A stretch of 64,000 nt of DNA. Source: Achromobacter marplatensis. GTDB lineage: Bacteria; Pseudomonadota; Gammaproteobacteria; Burkholderiales; Burkholderiaceae_B. The notes beneath the pieces are model-generated. The model made no database searches and was not told where the DNA came from. It saw only the letters and a program-made list of their open reading frames with translations. Positions 51,696 through 60,530 of this stretch are shown one piece after another. A program made the translations under genes and the position numbers. Location: assembly GCF_002209535.1 (NCBI RefSeq), contig NZ_NJIG01000011.1, positions 101,911-165,910 on the forward strand, given 5' to 3'. The stretch's first letter is position 1. Each line of letters opens with the position of its first letter.

Positions 51696-53552
51696 ATGAA
51701 TAAGCCATTGGATGGGGGCCTTGCGGCGTTGAACGTGCCGGCCTACGTCAAGCATCGCGGCCTGATTGACTGGGTGGCCAGTTTTGTCGCGTTGGCCAAA
51801 CCCGATCGCGTCGTCTGGTGCGACGGCTCGCAAGAGGAATATGACCGCCTGTGCGAGCAGATGGTCCAGGCCGGCACGATGCGCAGGCTGAATCCCGCCA
51901 AGCGGCCCAATTCCTTCCTGGCGTGCTCGGATCCGTCCGACGTCGCGCGTGTGGAAGACCGCACCTTCATCTGTTCGGACCGGCCCGAAGACGCCGGCCC
52001 GACCAACAACTGGGCCGACCCGGCCCAGATGCGCGACACGCTCAACGGCCTGTTCGACGGCGCCATGCGCGGCCGCACGCTGTACGTCGTGCCGTTCTCG
52101 ATGGGCCCCCTGGGTTCGGACATCGCCCACATCGGCGTGGAACTCTCCGACAGCCCCTACGTGGCCGTGAACATGCGCATCATGACGCGCATGGGCAAGC
52201 AGGTCTATGACGTGCTGGGCACCGACGGCGACTTCGTGCCTTGCGTGCATTCCGTGGGCAAGCCCCTGGCCGCCGGCGAAGCCGACGTGGCCTGGCCGTG
52301 CAACCCCACCAAGTACATCGTGCATTTCCCCAAGAGCCGCGAGATCTGGAGCTACGGCTCGGGCTATGGCGGCAATGCGCTGCTGGGCAAGAAGTGCTTT
52401 GCGCTGCGCATCGCCTCCACCATGGGGCGCGATCAGGGCTGGCTGGCCGAACACATGCTGATCCTGGGCGTGACCTCGCCCAAGGGCCGCAAATACCACG
52501 TGGCCGCCGCGTTCCCTTCCGCTTGCGGCAAGACCAACTTCGCCATGCTGATCCCGCCGCAAGGCATGGACGGCTGGAAGGTCACCACGATTGGCGACGA
52601 CATCGCCTGGATCAAGCCGGGCGCCGACGGCCGCCTGCACGCCATCAACCCGGAAGCCGGCTATTTCGGCGTGGCTCCGGGCACCAGCGAGCAGACCAAC
52701 TTCAACGCCATGGCCACCCTGAAGGCCAATGTCATCTTCACCAACGTGGCGCTGACCGATGACGGCGACGTCTGGTGGGAAGGCATGACCGACACGCCGC
52801 CCGCGCACCTGATCGACTGGCAAGGCCAGGACTGGACGCCCGCCATCGCGCGCGAAACCGGCCGCAAGGCCGCGCACCCGAACGCGCGCTTCACCGCGCC
52901 GGCCGCGCAGTGCCCGTCCATCGATCCGGAATGGGAAAACCCCGAAGGCGTGGTCATCGACGCCTTCATCTTCGGCGGCCGCCGCTCCACCACGGTGCCG
53001 CTGGTGACCGAGGCGCGCAACTGGGTCGAAGGCGTCTACATGGCCGCGACCATGGGTTCGGAGACCACCGCCGCCGCCGTCGGGCAGCAGGGCGTGGTGC
53101 GCCGCGACCCGTTCGCCATGCTGCCGTTCTGCGGCTACAACATGAGCGACTACTTCAACCACTGGCTGAAGCTGGGCAAGCAACTGGAAGCCACCGGCGC
53201 CACGTTGCCGCGCATCTATTGCGTCAACTGGTTCCGCAAGGGCCCGGACGGCAAGTTCGTCTGGCCGGGTTTCGGCGAGAACATGCGCGTGCTGCGCTGG
53301 ATGCTGGGCCGCATCGACGGCCAGTCCAAGGGCGTGGACCAGGTGTTTGGCGTATCGCCCAGCTATCAGGACATCGATTGGACGGGTCTGGAATTCACGC
53401 CGGACAAGTTCGACCAGGTCATGTCGGTGGACGCTGCCGCCTGGCGCGAGGAACTGGCGCTGCACCACGAGCTCTTCGGCCAACTGGCCCAGGGCCTGCC
53501 TGAAGACCTGCCGGCCACCAAGGCCAAGATCGAAGGGCGCCTGGCAGCCTGA
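51696..53552 (+). CDS. pckG: Phosphoenolpyruvate carboxykinase (GTP)
   Basis: Converts oxaloacetate to PEP with GTP in gluconeogenesis; 618 residues, the length of the GTP enzyme (about 620). Family markers are [45 protein letters not shown], the P-loop [17 protein letters not shown] with the reactive Cys, [35 protein letters not shown] and [14 protein letters not shown]. The ending [23 protein letters not shown] is typical. It stands alone with its own terminator and a hairpin leader. Confidence 0.97.
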   Translation: MNKPLDGGLAALNVPAYVKHRGLIDWVASFVALAKPDRVVWCDGSQEEYDRLCEQMVQAGTMRRLNPAKRPNSFLACSDPSDVARVEDRTFICSDRPEDAGPTNNWADPAQMRDTLNGLFDGAMRGRTLYVVPFSMGPLGSDIAHIGVELSDSPYVAVNMRIMTRMGKQVYDVLGTDGDFVPCVHSVGKPLAAGEADVAWPCNPTKYIVHFPKSREIWSYGSGYGGNALLGKKCFALRIASTMGRDQGWLAEHMLILGVTSPKGRKYHVAAAFPSACGKTNFAMLIPPQGMDGWKVTTIGDDIAWIKPGADGRLHAINPEAGYFGVAPGTSEQTNFNAMATLKANVIFTNVALTDDGDVWWEGMTDTPPAHLIDWQGQDWTPAIARETGRKAAHPNARFTAPAAQCPSIDPEWENPEGVVIDAFIFGGRRSTTVPLVTEARNWVEGVYMAATMGSETTAAAVGQQGVVRRDPFAMLPFCGYNMSDYFNHWLKLGKQLEATGATLPRIYCVNWFRKGPDGKFVWPGFGENMRVLRWMLGRIDGQSKGVDQVFGVSPSYQDIDWTGLEFTPDKFDQVMSVDAAAWREELALHHELFGQLAQGLPEDLPATKAKIEGRLAA

Positions 53553-53568
53553 TCGCTGACTGCGTCTG

Positions 53569-53603
53569 AAAAGCCCGCGTGCTGCATAGGCACGCGGGCT
53601 TTT
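53569..53603 (+). terminator. Intrinsic terminator of pckG
   Basis: A perfect 14-bp stem (AAAAGCCCGCGTGC/GCACGCGGGCTTTT) with a 7-base loop ends in TTTT, starting 17 bases after the stop codon. It looks bidirectional. Confidence 0.95.
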
Positions 53604-53664
53604 CTATTTCATGATGACTTTTCCCCGGGGCATTGCGAGCCAGCGGGGTATTTGAGGAGTCATT

Positions 53665-54479
53665 GTGGCGAAACCGAAGCGGGAACGAGTCGTGGGCGAT
53701 GCGGCACAAGCGTCGACGCAGACCGTGGAAATGGCAGCGGGCTCACCGCTTGCGGAATCCGCAGCGTTGCTTGGCGATATCAAGGCGATGATCGAAGCGG
53801 CTCGCCAGCGCGCGGCGTCTGCGGTCAACAGTGAACTGACAATGCTCCACTGGCGCATCGGCCATCGCATTCATACGCAAGTTCTGGCGGGGCGGCGGGC
53901 TGACTATGGGGTGGGACTGCTCGCGGCGCTGGCGGCGCAATTGGTCAAGGGCTACGGAGTCGGCTTCGCCGTGAAAAACCTGCGCCGCATGGTGCAGTTT
54001 GCGGTCGCTTTCCCAGATGAAAAGATTGTCGTATCACTGATACGACAATTGAGCTGGACGCACTTTATCGCGCTGATCCCTTTAAAAGATCCCCTTCAGC
54101 GAGACTTTTACGCGCAGATTGCCAGCGCCGACCGCTGGAGCGTCAGAACGCTGCGCGAGCGCTGGTGGCGGTGGAGTTGAAGGTGGATGAGTTCAAAGCG
54201 GCCTACAAAGGCCAGATGGAGCTTTACCTGCGGTGGCTGGATAAATTCGAGCGCGAGCCCGAGGAAGCCGCGCCGCTCGGAATCATCCTTTGCGCGGGCA
54301 AGAAGTCCGAACAAATCGAGCTCTTGGAACTGGACAAGTCAGGCATACACGTGGCGGAGTATCTGACCGCCTTGCCGCCGCGGGCGGTGCTGGTGGAACG
54401 GTTGCAGCAGGCCGCTTGCCGGGCGCGTGCGCAGATCGAACTGCGGGGCATGGCGGAACGAGGCACAATGGCTTCATGA
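53665..54479 (+). pseudogene. Decayed DUF1016/YhcG-type nuclease gene
   Basis: Two frames keep the two ends of a DUF1016 protein. The N-terminal part (53665-54180, GTG start after GAGGAG) has the helical domain (VNSELTMLHWRIGHRIHTQVL, YGVGFAVKNLRRMVQFAVAFPD, RQLSWTHFIALIPLKDPLQRDFYAQIASADRWSVRTLRER) and then runs into a stop. The C-terminal part (frame at 54165-54479) has AVELKVDEFKAAYKGQMELYLRWLDKFE to the usual end. About 100 residues between RTLRER and LVAVELK are missing, including most of the PD-(D/E)XK active site, and the frame shifts at the junction. An intact homolog is about 340-370 residues. It is no longer functional as one protein. The methyltransferase ATG overlaps its stop. Confidence 0.85.
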
Positions 54480-55105
54480 AACTGGACCCGGAAGACCTTG
54501 CGAAGATCAGCGCGCTGACGCTCGCGCACTATGAAGAGAACGCGGAATCGTTCGAGGCCGGCACGCGCGACCACGATGTCAGCCAGAACATCGCCGCGTT
54601 GCTGCGGCATATCCAGGGCGAGCCGCCCTACGACATTCTGGATCTGGGATGCGGACCCGGCCGCGACTTGAAGACCTTCGTCGCGCTGGGCCATCGGCCG
54701 GTGGGGCTGGACGGCACGCCCAGCTTTGTCGCCATGGCGCGTGCGGCCAGTGGTTGCGAAGTCTGGCATCAGGATTTCCTGAAACTGGCGTTGCCCGCCG
54801 AACGCTTTGACGGCATCTTCGCCAATGCCGTGCTGTTTCATGTGCCTGGCCAGGAATTGCCCCAGGTGTTGCGCGCGCTACGCGCGGCGCTGAAACCGGG
54901 CGGCGTGCTGTTCAGCTCGAACCCGCGCGGCGGCAATCAGGAAGGATGGAACCGTGGACGCTATGGCGTCTACCACGACCTGGACGGCTGGCGCAGCCTG
55001 CTGGCGGACGCCGGCTTCGACGCGCTGGAACACTACTATCGCCCGGAAGGATTGCCGCGCGACCAGCAGCCCTGGCTGGCCAGCGTCTGGCGGCGTATAG
55101 GCTAG
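54476..55105 (+). CDS. Class I SAM-dependent methyltransferase
   Basis: A 209-residue Rossmann methyltransferase. Motif I is ILDLGCGPGRDLKTFVALGH (residues about 56-75), with GLDGTPSFVAMAR as the motif II acidic region, DGIFANAVLFHVPG as post-motif and ALKPGGVLFSSNPRG as motif III. The start at 54476 overlaps the decayed nuclease gene's stop (ATGA). The substrate is unknown; similar proteins occur near tellurite or ubiquinone-like enzymes. Confidence 0.86.
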   Translation: MKLDPEDLAKISALTLAHYEENAESFEAGTRDHDVSQNIAALLRHIQGEPPYDILDLGCGPGRDLKTFVALGHRPVGLDGTPSFVAMARAASGCEVWHQDFLKLALPAERFDGIFANAVLFHVPGQELPQVLRALRAALKPGGVLFSSNPRGGNQEGWNRGRYGVYHDLDGWRSLLADAGFDALEHYYRPEGLPRDQQPWLASVWRRIG

Positions 55106-55155
55106 CGCGGTGCGCATCGGGCGCTGCCGCCACGGGCGGCGCCTTGGCAGAAAAC

Positions 55156-55180
55156 GGACAGCGGCTGCGAATTCCGGCCA
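55156..55180 (+). repeat. 25-bp imperfect direct repeat, copy 1 (leader of the StyAB-like operon)
   Basis: It matches copy 2 at 19 of 25 bases, sharing the core AGCGGCTGC and TCCGGC in the same spacing. It lies between the methyltransferase and the operon's first gene. It is a candidate AraC-family half-site. Confidence 0.45.
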
Positions 55181-55226
55181 TCGTGTCCAGCCTGCATCCC
55201 CATTTCCTCGAATAAGCGCAGTCCGC

Positions 55227-55251
55227 GGATAGCGGCTGCCGGATCCGGCTA
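55227..55251 (+). repeat. 25-bp imperfect direct repeat, copy 2 (leader of the StyAB-like operon)
   Basis: Starts 71 bases after copy 1 and 88 bases before the SDR start, in the same orientation. The core bases AGCGGCTGC and TCCGGC are conserved. Confidence 0.45.
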
Positions 55252-55314
55252 CGCCCGCCACGCGGCGCGGCATCAGTATTCGCCTCACTCAGTCAGCAAT
55301 GCGGAGGTGATGCG

Positions 55315-56103
55315 ATGAAGGGTCTGCAAAACAAGGTTGCCATCGTGACCGGCGGCGCCACGCTGATCGGCGCGGGCGTGCTCCAGGCGCTGCGCGACAA
55401 GGGCGTGCGCGTGGCGCTATTCGACATCGACGCCGCCAATGGCGAACGCGTGGCCGGGGCGGACCAGGCCGCCACGCGGTTCTGGCAAGTGGACATCTCG
55501 GACGACACGCAGTTGGCGCGGGGCGTGGCCGAGGCCGCGTCCCACTTTGGCCGCATCGATTATCTGGTCAACCTGGCCGCGACCTACCTGGACGACGGCG
55601 CCGCTTCCGGCCGCGCCGATTGGTTGCGGGCGCTGGACATCAATGTCGTGAGCGCCGTGATGGCCGCCCGCGCCGTCCATCCCCATCTGCTGGCCGCCGG
55701 CGGCGGCGCCATCGTCAACTTCACCAGCATCTCGTCGCGCGTCGCGCAGACCGGCCGCTGGCTGTATCCGGTGTCCAAGGCGGCGCTGCTGCAGGTCACG
55801 CGCAGCCTGGCCATGGACTACGCGGCTGACCGCATCCGCGTTAATTCCGTATCGCCGGGCTGGACGTGGTCGCGCGTGATGGACGAACTGACGCAAGGCG
55901 ACCGCGCCAAGACCGATCGCGTGGCCGCTGATTACCACTTGCTGGGGCGCGCCGGCGATCCGGCCGAAGTGGCCGAGGTGGTCGCGTTTCTGCTGTCGGA
56001 CCACGCCAGTTTTGTCACCGGCGCCGATTACGCGGTGGATGGCGGCTACTCCGCCATGGGGCCGGAGCAGGCGCGGCCGGCGATTCCCCGTCTGGCGCAG
56101 TAA
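55315..56103 (+). CDS. Short-chain dehydrogenase/reductase, classical
   Basis: A 262-residue NAD(P)-dependent SDR. The cofactor site is IVTGGATLIGAGVLQALRD (GGxxxIG variant); Asp in FDIDAAN suggests NAD preference. Catalytic residues are Ser in FTSISSRVAQ and Tyr-x3-Lys in YPVSK, and PGWTWSRVMDE follows. Shine-Dalgarno CGGAGG precedes the ATG. It is the first gene of the monooxygenase operon and probably oxidises the product formed from an epoxide or diol, although this is inference. Confidence 0.9.
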   Translation: MKGLQNKVAIVTGGATLIGAGVLQALRDKGVRVALFDIDAANGERVAGADQAATRFWQVDISDDTQLARGVAEAASHFGRIDYLVNLAATYLDDGAASGRADWLRALDINVVSAVMAARAVHPHLLAAGGGAIVNFTSISSRVAQTGRWLYPVSKAALLQVTRSLAMDYAADRIRVNSVSPGWTWSRVMDELTQGDRAKTDRVAADYHLLGRAGDPAEVAEVVAFLLSDHASFVTGADYAVDGGYSAMGPEQARPAIPRLAQ

Positions 56104-56163
56104 CGAGCCATGAACAGGCCCGCGGCAATGGCGGCGGGCAATGCAAACGAAAGGAGAGGGATG

Positions 56164-57405
56164 ATGCGTCGAATCGCGATCGTGGGCGGCGGCCAGGCCG
56201 GACTGCCCCTGGCGTTGGGGCTGTTGGACAAAGGGTACGAGGTCACCGTGGTCACGAATCGCGACCCGGACAACATCCGCAACGGCAAAGTGATGTCCAG
56301 CCAATGCATGTTCGATGCGTCGTTGCAGATCGAACGCGACCTGGGCCTGAACCAATGGGAGGCCGACTGTCCGACCGTCGACGGCATCGGGCTGGCGGTG
56401 CCGCATCCCGAGCAGCCGGGCCACAAACTGATCGACTGGGCCGCGCGCCTGGACCACTCCGCGCAGGCGGTGGACCAGCGCATCAAGATGCCGGCCTGGA
56501 TGGAACGGTTCGAGGCCCGCGGCGGCAGGCTGCTGATCCAGGACGGCGGCGTGGGCGAGCTGGAACTGCTGGCCGCATCGCATGACCTGGTGCTGCTGGC
56601 CGCCGGCAAGGGCGATGTCGTCAAGCTGTTCGAGCGCGACGCGCACCGGTCGCAATTCGATCGGCCGCAGCGCGCGCTGGCGCTGACTTACGTCGCCGGC
56701 ATGCGCCCCGCACCCGACTACTCGCGGGTCGCATTCAACCTGATTCCCGGCGTAGGCGAATACTTCGTGTTCCCGGCGCTGACGACGGGCGGCCCCTGCG
56801 AAATCATGGTGTTCGAAGGGATCCCCGGCGGCCCGATGGATTGCTGGCGCGACATCAAGTCGCCGCAGGCACACCTGGCGCAGAGCCTGGATATCTTGCG
56901 CACCTACCTGCCCTGGGAGGCCGACCGCTGCAAGGCAGTAGAGCTGACGGACGCCAACGGCATCCTGGCCGGCAGTTTCGCGCCCACGGTGCGCAAGCCG
57001 GTGATGACCTTGCCGTCGGGCCGTCTGGTGTTCGGCCTGGGCGACGCCGTGGTGACCAACGATCCCATCACCGGACAAGGCTCCAACAACGCGACCAAGG
57101 CTTGCGCCGTGTATCTGGAGGCGATCCTGGCGCATGGCGACGCCGCCTTTACGGCCGAATGGATGCAGCAGACCTTCGAACGCTTCTGGGACTACGGCGG
57201 CGCGGTGGTGGAATGGACGAATTCGATGCTGATGCCGCCCGCGCCGCATCTGCTCAAGTTGTTGAAGGCGGCCGAGGATTCGCCGGCGCTGGCCAGCGCC
57301 GTCGCCAATGGGTTCAACCATCCCCCGTCGTTCTTCCCGTGGTGGCGCGACGAACTCGCCTGCGAAGCGTTCATCGCCTCGAAGGCGGCGCGGGCGGCGG
57401 CATGA
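56164..57405 (+). CDS. StyA-like styrene/indole monooxygenase, FAD-dependent oxygenase component
   Basis: A 413-residue group E flavin monooxygenase that receives reduced FAD from a separate reductase and epoxidises an aromatic alkene or indole. The FAD motif IVGGGQAGLPLALGLLDKG begins at residue 5 and the family late motif GDAVVTNDPITGQGSNNATKA is intact. The length matches StyA (about 415). The ATG at 56161 or 56164 could start it; AAGGAG (56151-56156) fits 56164 better. The gene for its reductase partner overlaps its stop (ATGA). Substrate specificity cannot be read; IndA/StyA-like activity is inferred from family. Confidence 0.88.
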   Translation: MRRIAIVGGGQAGLPLALGLLDKGYEVTVVTNRDPDNIRNGKVMSSQCMFDASLQIERDLGLNQWEADCPTVDGIGLAVPHPEQPGHKLIDWAARLDHSAQAVDQRIKMPAWMERFEARGGRLLIQDGGVGELELLAASHDLVLLAAGKGDVVKLFERDAHRSQFDRPQRALALTYVAGMRPAPDYSRVAFNLIPGVGEYFVFPALTTGGPCEIMVFEGIPGGPMDCWRDIKSPQAHLAQSLDILRTYLPWEADRCKAVELTDANGILAGSFAPTVRKPVMTLPSGRLVFGLGDAVVTNDPITGQGSNNATKACAVYLEAILAHGDAAFTAEWMQQTFERFWDYGGAVVEWTNSMLMPPAPHLLKLLKAAEDSPALASAVANGFNHPPSFFPWWRDELACEAFIASKAARAAA

Positions 57406-57911
57406 CGGCGCCGCTGGACTGGGGCAGCACCGACCTGCACCCCAAGGTCCTGCGCGGCGTGCTGGGCAGCTACCCGACCGGCGTGGCCATCGTGGCCACG
57501 CGCTGCCCGGACGGCCGCAAGGTCGGCCTGACCATCAATTCGTTCGCCTCGCTGTCGCTGGATCCGCCGCTGGTGCTGTGGAGCCTGGTGAACCATTCGC
57601 CCAATCTGGCGGCGTTCCGCGATTGCAGCCACTTCACCATCAGCGTGCTGGCCTGCGGCCAGGAAGCGCTGGCGATGCGATTCGCCAGTTCGGCGGTGGC
57701 CGACAAGTTCGACGGCACGCCGCTGCATGAAGTGCCGGAGGGCGTGCCTGCGATCGCCGGCGCCGTCGCCACGCTGGTGTGCGCGAACGACCAGCAGAGC
57801 GCCGCGGGCGACCACCTGCTGCTGTTCGGGCGCGTGCTGCGCGTGGCCAGCGTGGCGGCGACGCCGCTGGTGTTCCATGCCGGGCGCTTCACGGCGCTGA
57901 CCGCCGCGTAG
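57402..57911 (+). CDS. Flavin reductase, StyB-like
   Basis: A 169-residue flavin reductase-like protein (LRGVLGSYPTGVAIVATRCPDG, GLTINSFASLSLDPPLVLWSLV, FTISVLACGQEALAMRFAS, HLLLFGRVLRV), the usual size of the reductase component (about 170). It supplies FADH2 to the adjacent oxygenase. The start overlaps the oxygenase stop as ATGA, so the two are made in coordinated amounts. It is followed after 24 bases by an FAD oxidoreductase. Confidence 0.9.
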   Translation: MTAPLDWGSTDLHPKVLRGVLGSYPTGVAIVATRCPDGRKVGLTINSFASLSLDPPLVLWSLVNHSPNLAAFRDCSHFTISVLACGQEALAMRFASSAVADKFDGTPLHEVPEGVPAIAGAVATLVCANDQQSAAGDHLLLFGRVLRVASVAATPLVFHAGRFTALTAA

Positions 57912-57935
57912 CGGCCCTACCCGTTGGAGTGATTC

Positions 57936-59558
57936 ATGGCCACAGAGTCAGATGCGCAGGTCGTCATCGTAGGCAGCGGGATGAATTCGCTGGTGTGCGC
58001 CGCGCTTTTGGCGCAGCGCGGCAAGTCGGTGCTGGTACTGGAGCGCAACGACCGGTTGGGCGGATGCATCCGCACCGAAGAACTGTTCCCCGGCTACCAC
58101 CACGACGTGCTGTCGTGCTGGTATCCGCTGTTTGTGGGCAGCCCGGCCTACGCGGCGCTAAAGCCCGCGCTGGGCGAAGCCGGCCTGGAATTCCTGCAAG
58201 GCGAGTACACGACCGGGCTGGTGCGGCCCGACGGTTCGGGGCTGGCATTCAAGCAGGACATCCAGGACAGCGCGCGGCGGCTGGACGCCTGGGCGCCGGG
58301 CGATGGCGCGGCATTTGCCGCCATGGCGCAACGGCTTTTCGGCGAGGACGCCGCGCTGACGTTCGGGATGCTGGGGCAGAACCCGTACGGCGCGGGCATG
58401 CTCAAGCTGCTGTTCAAGGAATGGCGCAAGCGCGGCATGGACGGCCTGGCCGCCTTTGCCGCGGCGTCCCTGGAACCGTTTCGCCGATGGGCCGAACGCG
58501 AACTGCGGTCGGACGCGGCGCGCGCCCTGATCGCACCCTGGGTGCTGCATACGGGGCTGGGCCCCGACGACGCGTGCTCTGCCTTGATCGGCAAGCTGAC
58601 TTTCGCGGCCGTCGTGGCCGGCGGCATGCCGGTGGTCAAGGGCGGGGGCAGCGGTTTGGTGGAGGCGTTGGCGAAAGTGATCGAGCAGCGCGGCGGCCGA
58701 TTGCTGACCGGCACCGCGGTCGAACGCGTGCTGACCCGAGGAGGCGGCCGTCGGCGCCGCGCGGTCGGCGTGATGGCAGGTGGCCGCGAATACCGCGCGG
58801 CCGAGGCGGTGGTCTGCAACGTGACGCCCGGGCAACTGTACGGCCAGCTACTGCCCGACGCGCCCGAACCCTTGCGCCAGCGCGCAGCCGGCTACCGCTA
58901 CGGCCGCGGCGGCATGCAGATCCATTTCGCGCTGAACGCGCCGCCGGACTGGCTGACCCCCGAACTGCGTCATGTGCCGCTGGTGCATCTGACCGAGAGC
59001 ATGGAGCAGGTGTGCGCATCGGTGACCGATGCCAACAACGGCCTGTTGCCGGCGCGCCCCACGCTGGCCATCGGCCAGCCCGTTGCGGTGGACCCGTCAC
59101 GCGCCCCGGCAGGCGGCTGGATCCTGTGGGTGCAGATGCAGGAACTGCCGGTGCGCGTCAAAGGCGACGCGGCGGGCGAGATCGCGGCACCCGAAGACGG
59201 GCGCTGGAACGCCGCGCTGCGCGAGGCAGTGGCCGACCGCGTGCAGGCGCGGCTGGAGCCGGTCATGCCGGGGCTGGCGCAGCGCATCGTCGGCCGCCGC
59301 AGCTATTGCCCGGCAGACCTTGAAGCCCTGAACTGCAACCTGGTGGGCGGTGATCCCTATTCGGGCGTGTGCTCGCCCGACCAATTCTTCTGGCTGCGGC
59401 CCTTTGCCGGCAGCCAGGGCGCGCGCGCGCATCGGACGCCGCTTTCCAACCTTTTCCACATCGGCGCCGCCACCCATCCAGGCCCCGGCCTGGGCGGCGG
59501 CTCCGGCTATCTCGTCGCGCAACATCTGGCGCCCCGTGGGGGCAGGAGCGGAACATGA
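57936..59558 (+). CDS. Phytoene-desaturase-like FAD oxidoreductase (CrtI-type)
   Basis: A 540-residue two-dinucleotide-fold FAD protein of the amine-oxidase/CrtI superfamily. The N-terminal VVIVGSGMNSLVCAALLAQRGKSVLVLERNDRLGGCIRTEELFPGYHHD is the DBM plus GG motif, and the C-terminal IGAATHPGPGLGGGSGYLVAQHL the CrtI-like end. The middle (residues about 210-300) holds the substrate domain. It follows the reductase by 24 bases and overlaps the channel gene as ATGA. Its role in the pathway is unknown; dehydrogenation of an isoprenoid or aromatic side chain is possible but unproven. Confidence 0.86.
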   Translation: MATESDAQVVIVGSGMNSLVCAALLAQRGKSVLVLERNDRLGGCIRTEELFPGYHHDVLSCWYPLFVGSPAYAALKPALGEAGLEFLQGEYTTGLVRPDGSGLAFKQDIQDSARRLDAWAPGDGAAFAAMAQRLFGEDAALTFGMLGQNPYGAGMLKLLFKEWRKRGMDGLAAFAAASLEPFRRWAERELRSDAARALIAPWVLHTGLGPDDACSALIGKLTFAAVVAGGMPVVKGGGSGLVEALAKVIEQRGGRLLTGTAVERVLTRGGGRRRRAVGVMAGGREYRAAEAVVCNVTPGQLYGQLLPDAPEPLRQRAAGYRYGRGGMQIHFALNAPPDWLTPELRHVPLVHLTESMEQVCASVTDANNGLLPARPTLAIGQPVAVDPSRAPAGGWILWVQMQELPVRVKGDAAGEIAAPEDGRWNAALREAVADRVQARLEPVMPGLAQRIVGRRSYCPADLEALNCNLVGGDPYSGVCSPDQFFWLRPFAGSQGARAHRTPLSNLFHIGAATHPGPGLGGGSGYLVAQHLAPRGGRSGT

Positions 59559-60451
59559 GCAGACACCTTGAACGCCGGCGGCTGGCCTGTGCCGTGGCTT
59601 TGGCGCTGGCAGGCACGGCGGCCCAGGCCACCGAAGGCGGCGGGCTGGGCATCTACCCCGACGGCCTCGAGAACTTCATGTCGGGCGCGTTGCCGCCGCC
59701 CGGCGTGCACATGCTGGTCTACGGCGGCGGGGCGCGCTACGACACCTTGCGTGGCGACGATGGCGAGCGGGTGCCGGTGCCGGGCTTCAAGGTCGACGTC
59801 AACGTGCTGGCGCCGCGCCTGATCTGGGTGACCGAGCAGCAGGTGATGGGCGGGCAACTGGCCTTCCACGCGATCGCGCCGCTCCTGGACGTCACGTTCA
59901 AGGCGGCCGGCGAACGTTACCGCAGCACCGGCCTGGGCGACATGACGCTGGGCGTGGCGCTGGGCTATCACGTGTCGCCGACGCTGCATTACGTGGTCGG
60001 ACTGGACATGTATGCGCCCACCGGCGAGTACGACCGCAAGGACCCGTCCAGCCTGGGCAAGAACTACTGGACCGCGCAACCCGTGTTCGCGCTTAGCCGC
60101 ATCAGCCCGGACGGATTCAACGCCGACCTGAAGCTGATGTACGACTTCAACTTCCGCAACTCCGCCACGGACACCCGTTCCGGGCAGGCGATCCATGCCG
60201 ACTACGCCTTGGGCTGGGGCGTGGGTAAGGGCTGGGTGCTGGGGGTAGGCGGCCACGCCTTCCAGCAAGTGACGGACGACAGCGGACCCAACAGCGCCGC
60301 AGGTCGGGCGCGCGCGTTCGGGGTCGGCCCGTCGGTGCGCTACCTGAACGACAAGGGCTGGCTGTTCACCGCCAAATGGCAGCAGGAATTCAAGGTGAAG
60401 AACCGGCCAGAAGGCTCGCAGCTGTATGTGAAGCTGGCGATTCCGTTCTAA
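59555..60451 (+). CDS. Outer-membrane transporter of the MetA-pathway (SphA/phenol-degradation) family
   Basis: A 298-residue protein with a signal peptide (RRLACAVALALAGTAAQA, cleavage near residue 24) and an all-beta barrel pattern ending in IPF with a terminal Phe, the usual outer-membrane barrel signature. The family (PF13557-like) is found next to catabolic operons for aromatic compounds and is thought to admit hydrophobic substrates. Segments such as GMGDMTLGVALGYHVSP and VGLDMYAPTGEYDRKDPSSLGKNYW fit it. The start overlaps the oxidoreductase stop as ATGA. It is the last gene before the terminator. Confidence 0.85.
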   Translation: MSRHLERRRLACAVALALAGTAAQATEGGGLGIYPDGLENFMSGALPPPGVHMLVYGGGARYDTLRGDDGERVPVPGFKVDVNVLAPRLIWVTEQQVMGGQLAFHAIAPLLDVTFKAAGERYRSTGLGDMTLGVALGYHVSPTLHYVVGLDMYAPTGEYDRKDPSSLGKNYWTAQPVFALSRISPDGFNADLKLMYDFNFRNSATDTRSGQAIHADYALGWGVGKGWVLGVGGHAFQQVTDDSGPNSAAGRARAFGVGPSVRYLNDKGWLFTAKWQQEFKVKNRPEGSQLYVKLAIPF

Positions 60452-60471
60452 AGCAGGAGGGGGGCGCCCCG

Positions 60472-60515
60472 GCACGACCCCAGTCCAGCGCGGCCCCGTC
60501 GTGCTGAACCTTTTT
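60472..60515 (+). terminator. Probable terminator of the StyAB-like operon
   Basis: Arms GCACGAC (60472-60478) and GTCGTGC (60498-60504) are followed seven bases later by a run of T. The loop is long (19 bases), so it is less certain than the others. Confidence 0.5.
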
Positions 60516-60530
60516 CTCTTAGGCGTGTTC

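Noticed and set aside
51675..53483. 602-codon minus-strand frame opposite pckG
   Set aside because: pckG is unambiguous; the reverse frame is a compositional shadow.
55417..57321. Long minus-strand frame (634 codons) across the SDR and StyA-like genes
   Set aside because: It is antisense to two well-supported genes and has shadow-type composition.
57779..59323. Open frame of 514 codons on the plus strand overlapping the CrtI-type gene
   Set aside because: It is a frame-shifted shadow of the oxidoreductase, Arg/Gly/Ala-rich, with no signal or domain; the other frame has the full FAD motifs.
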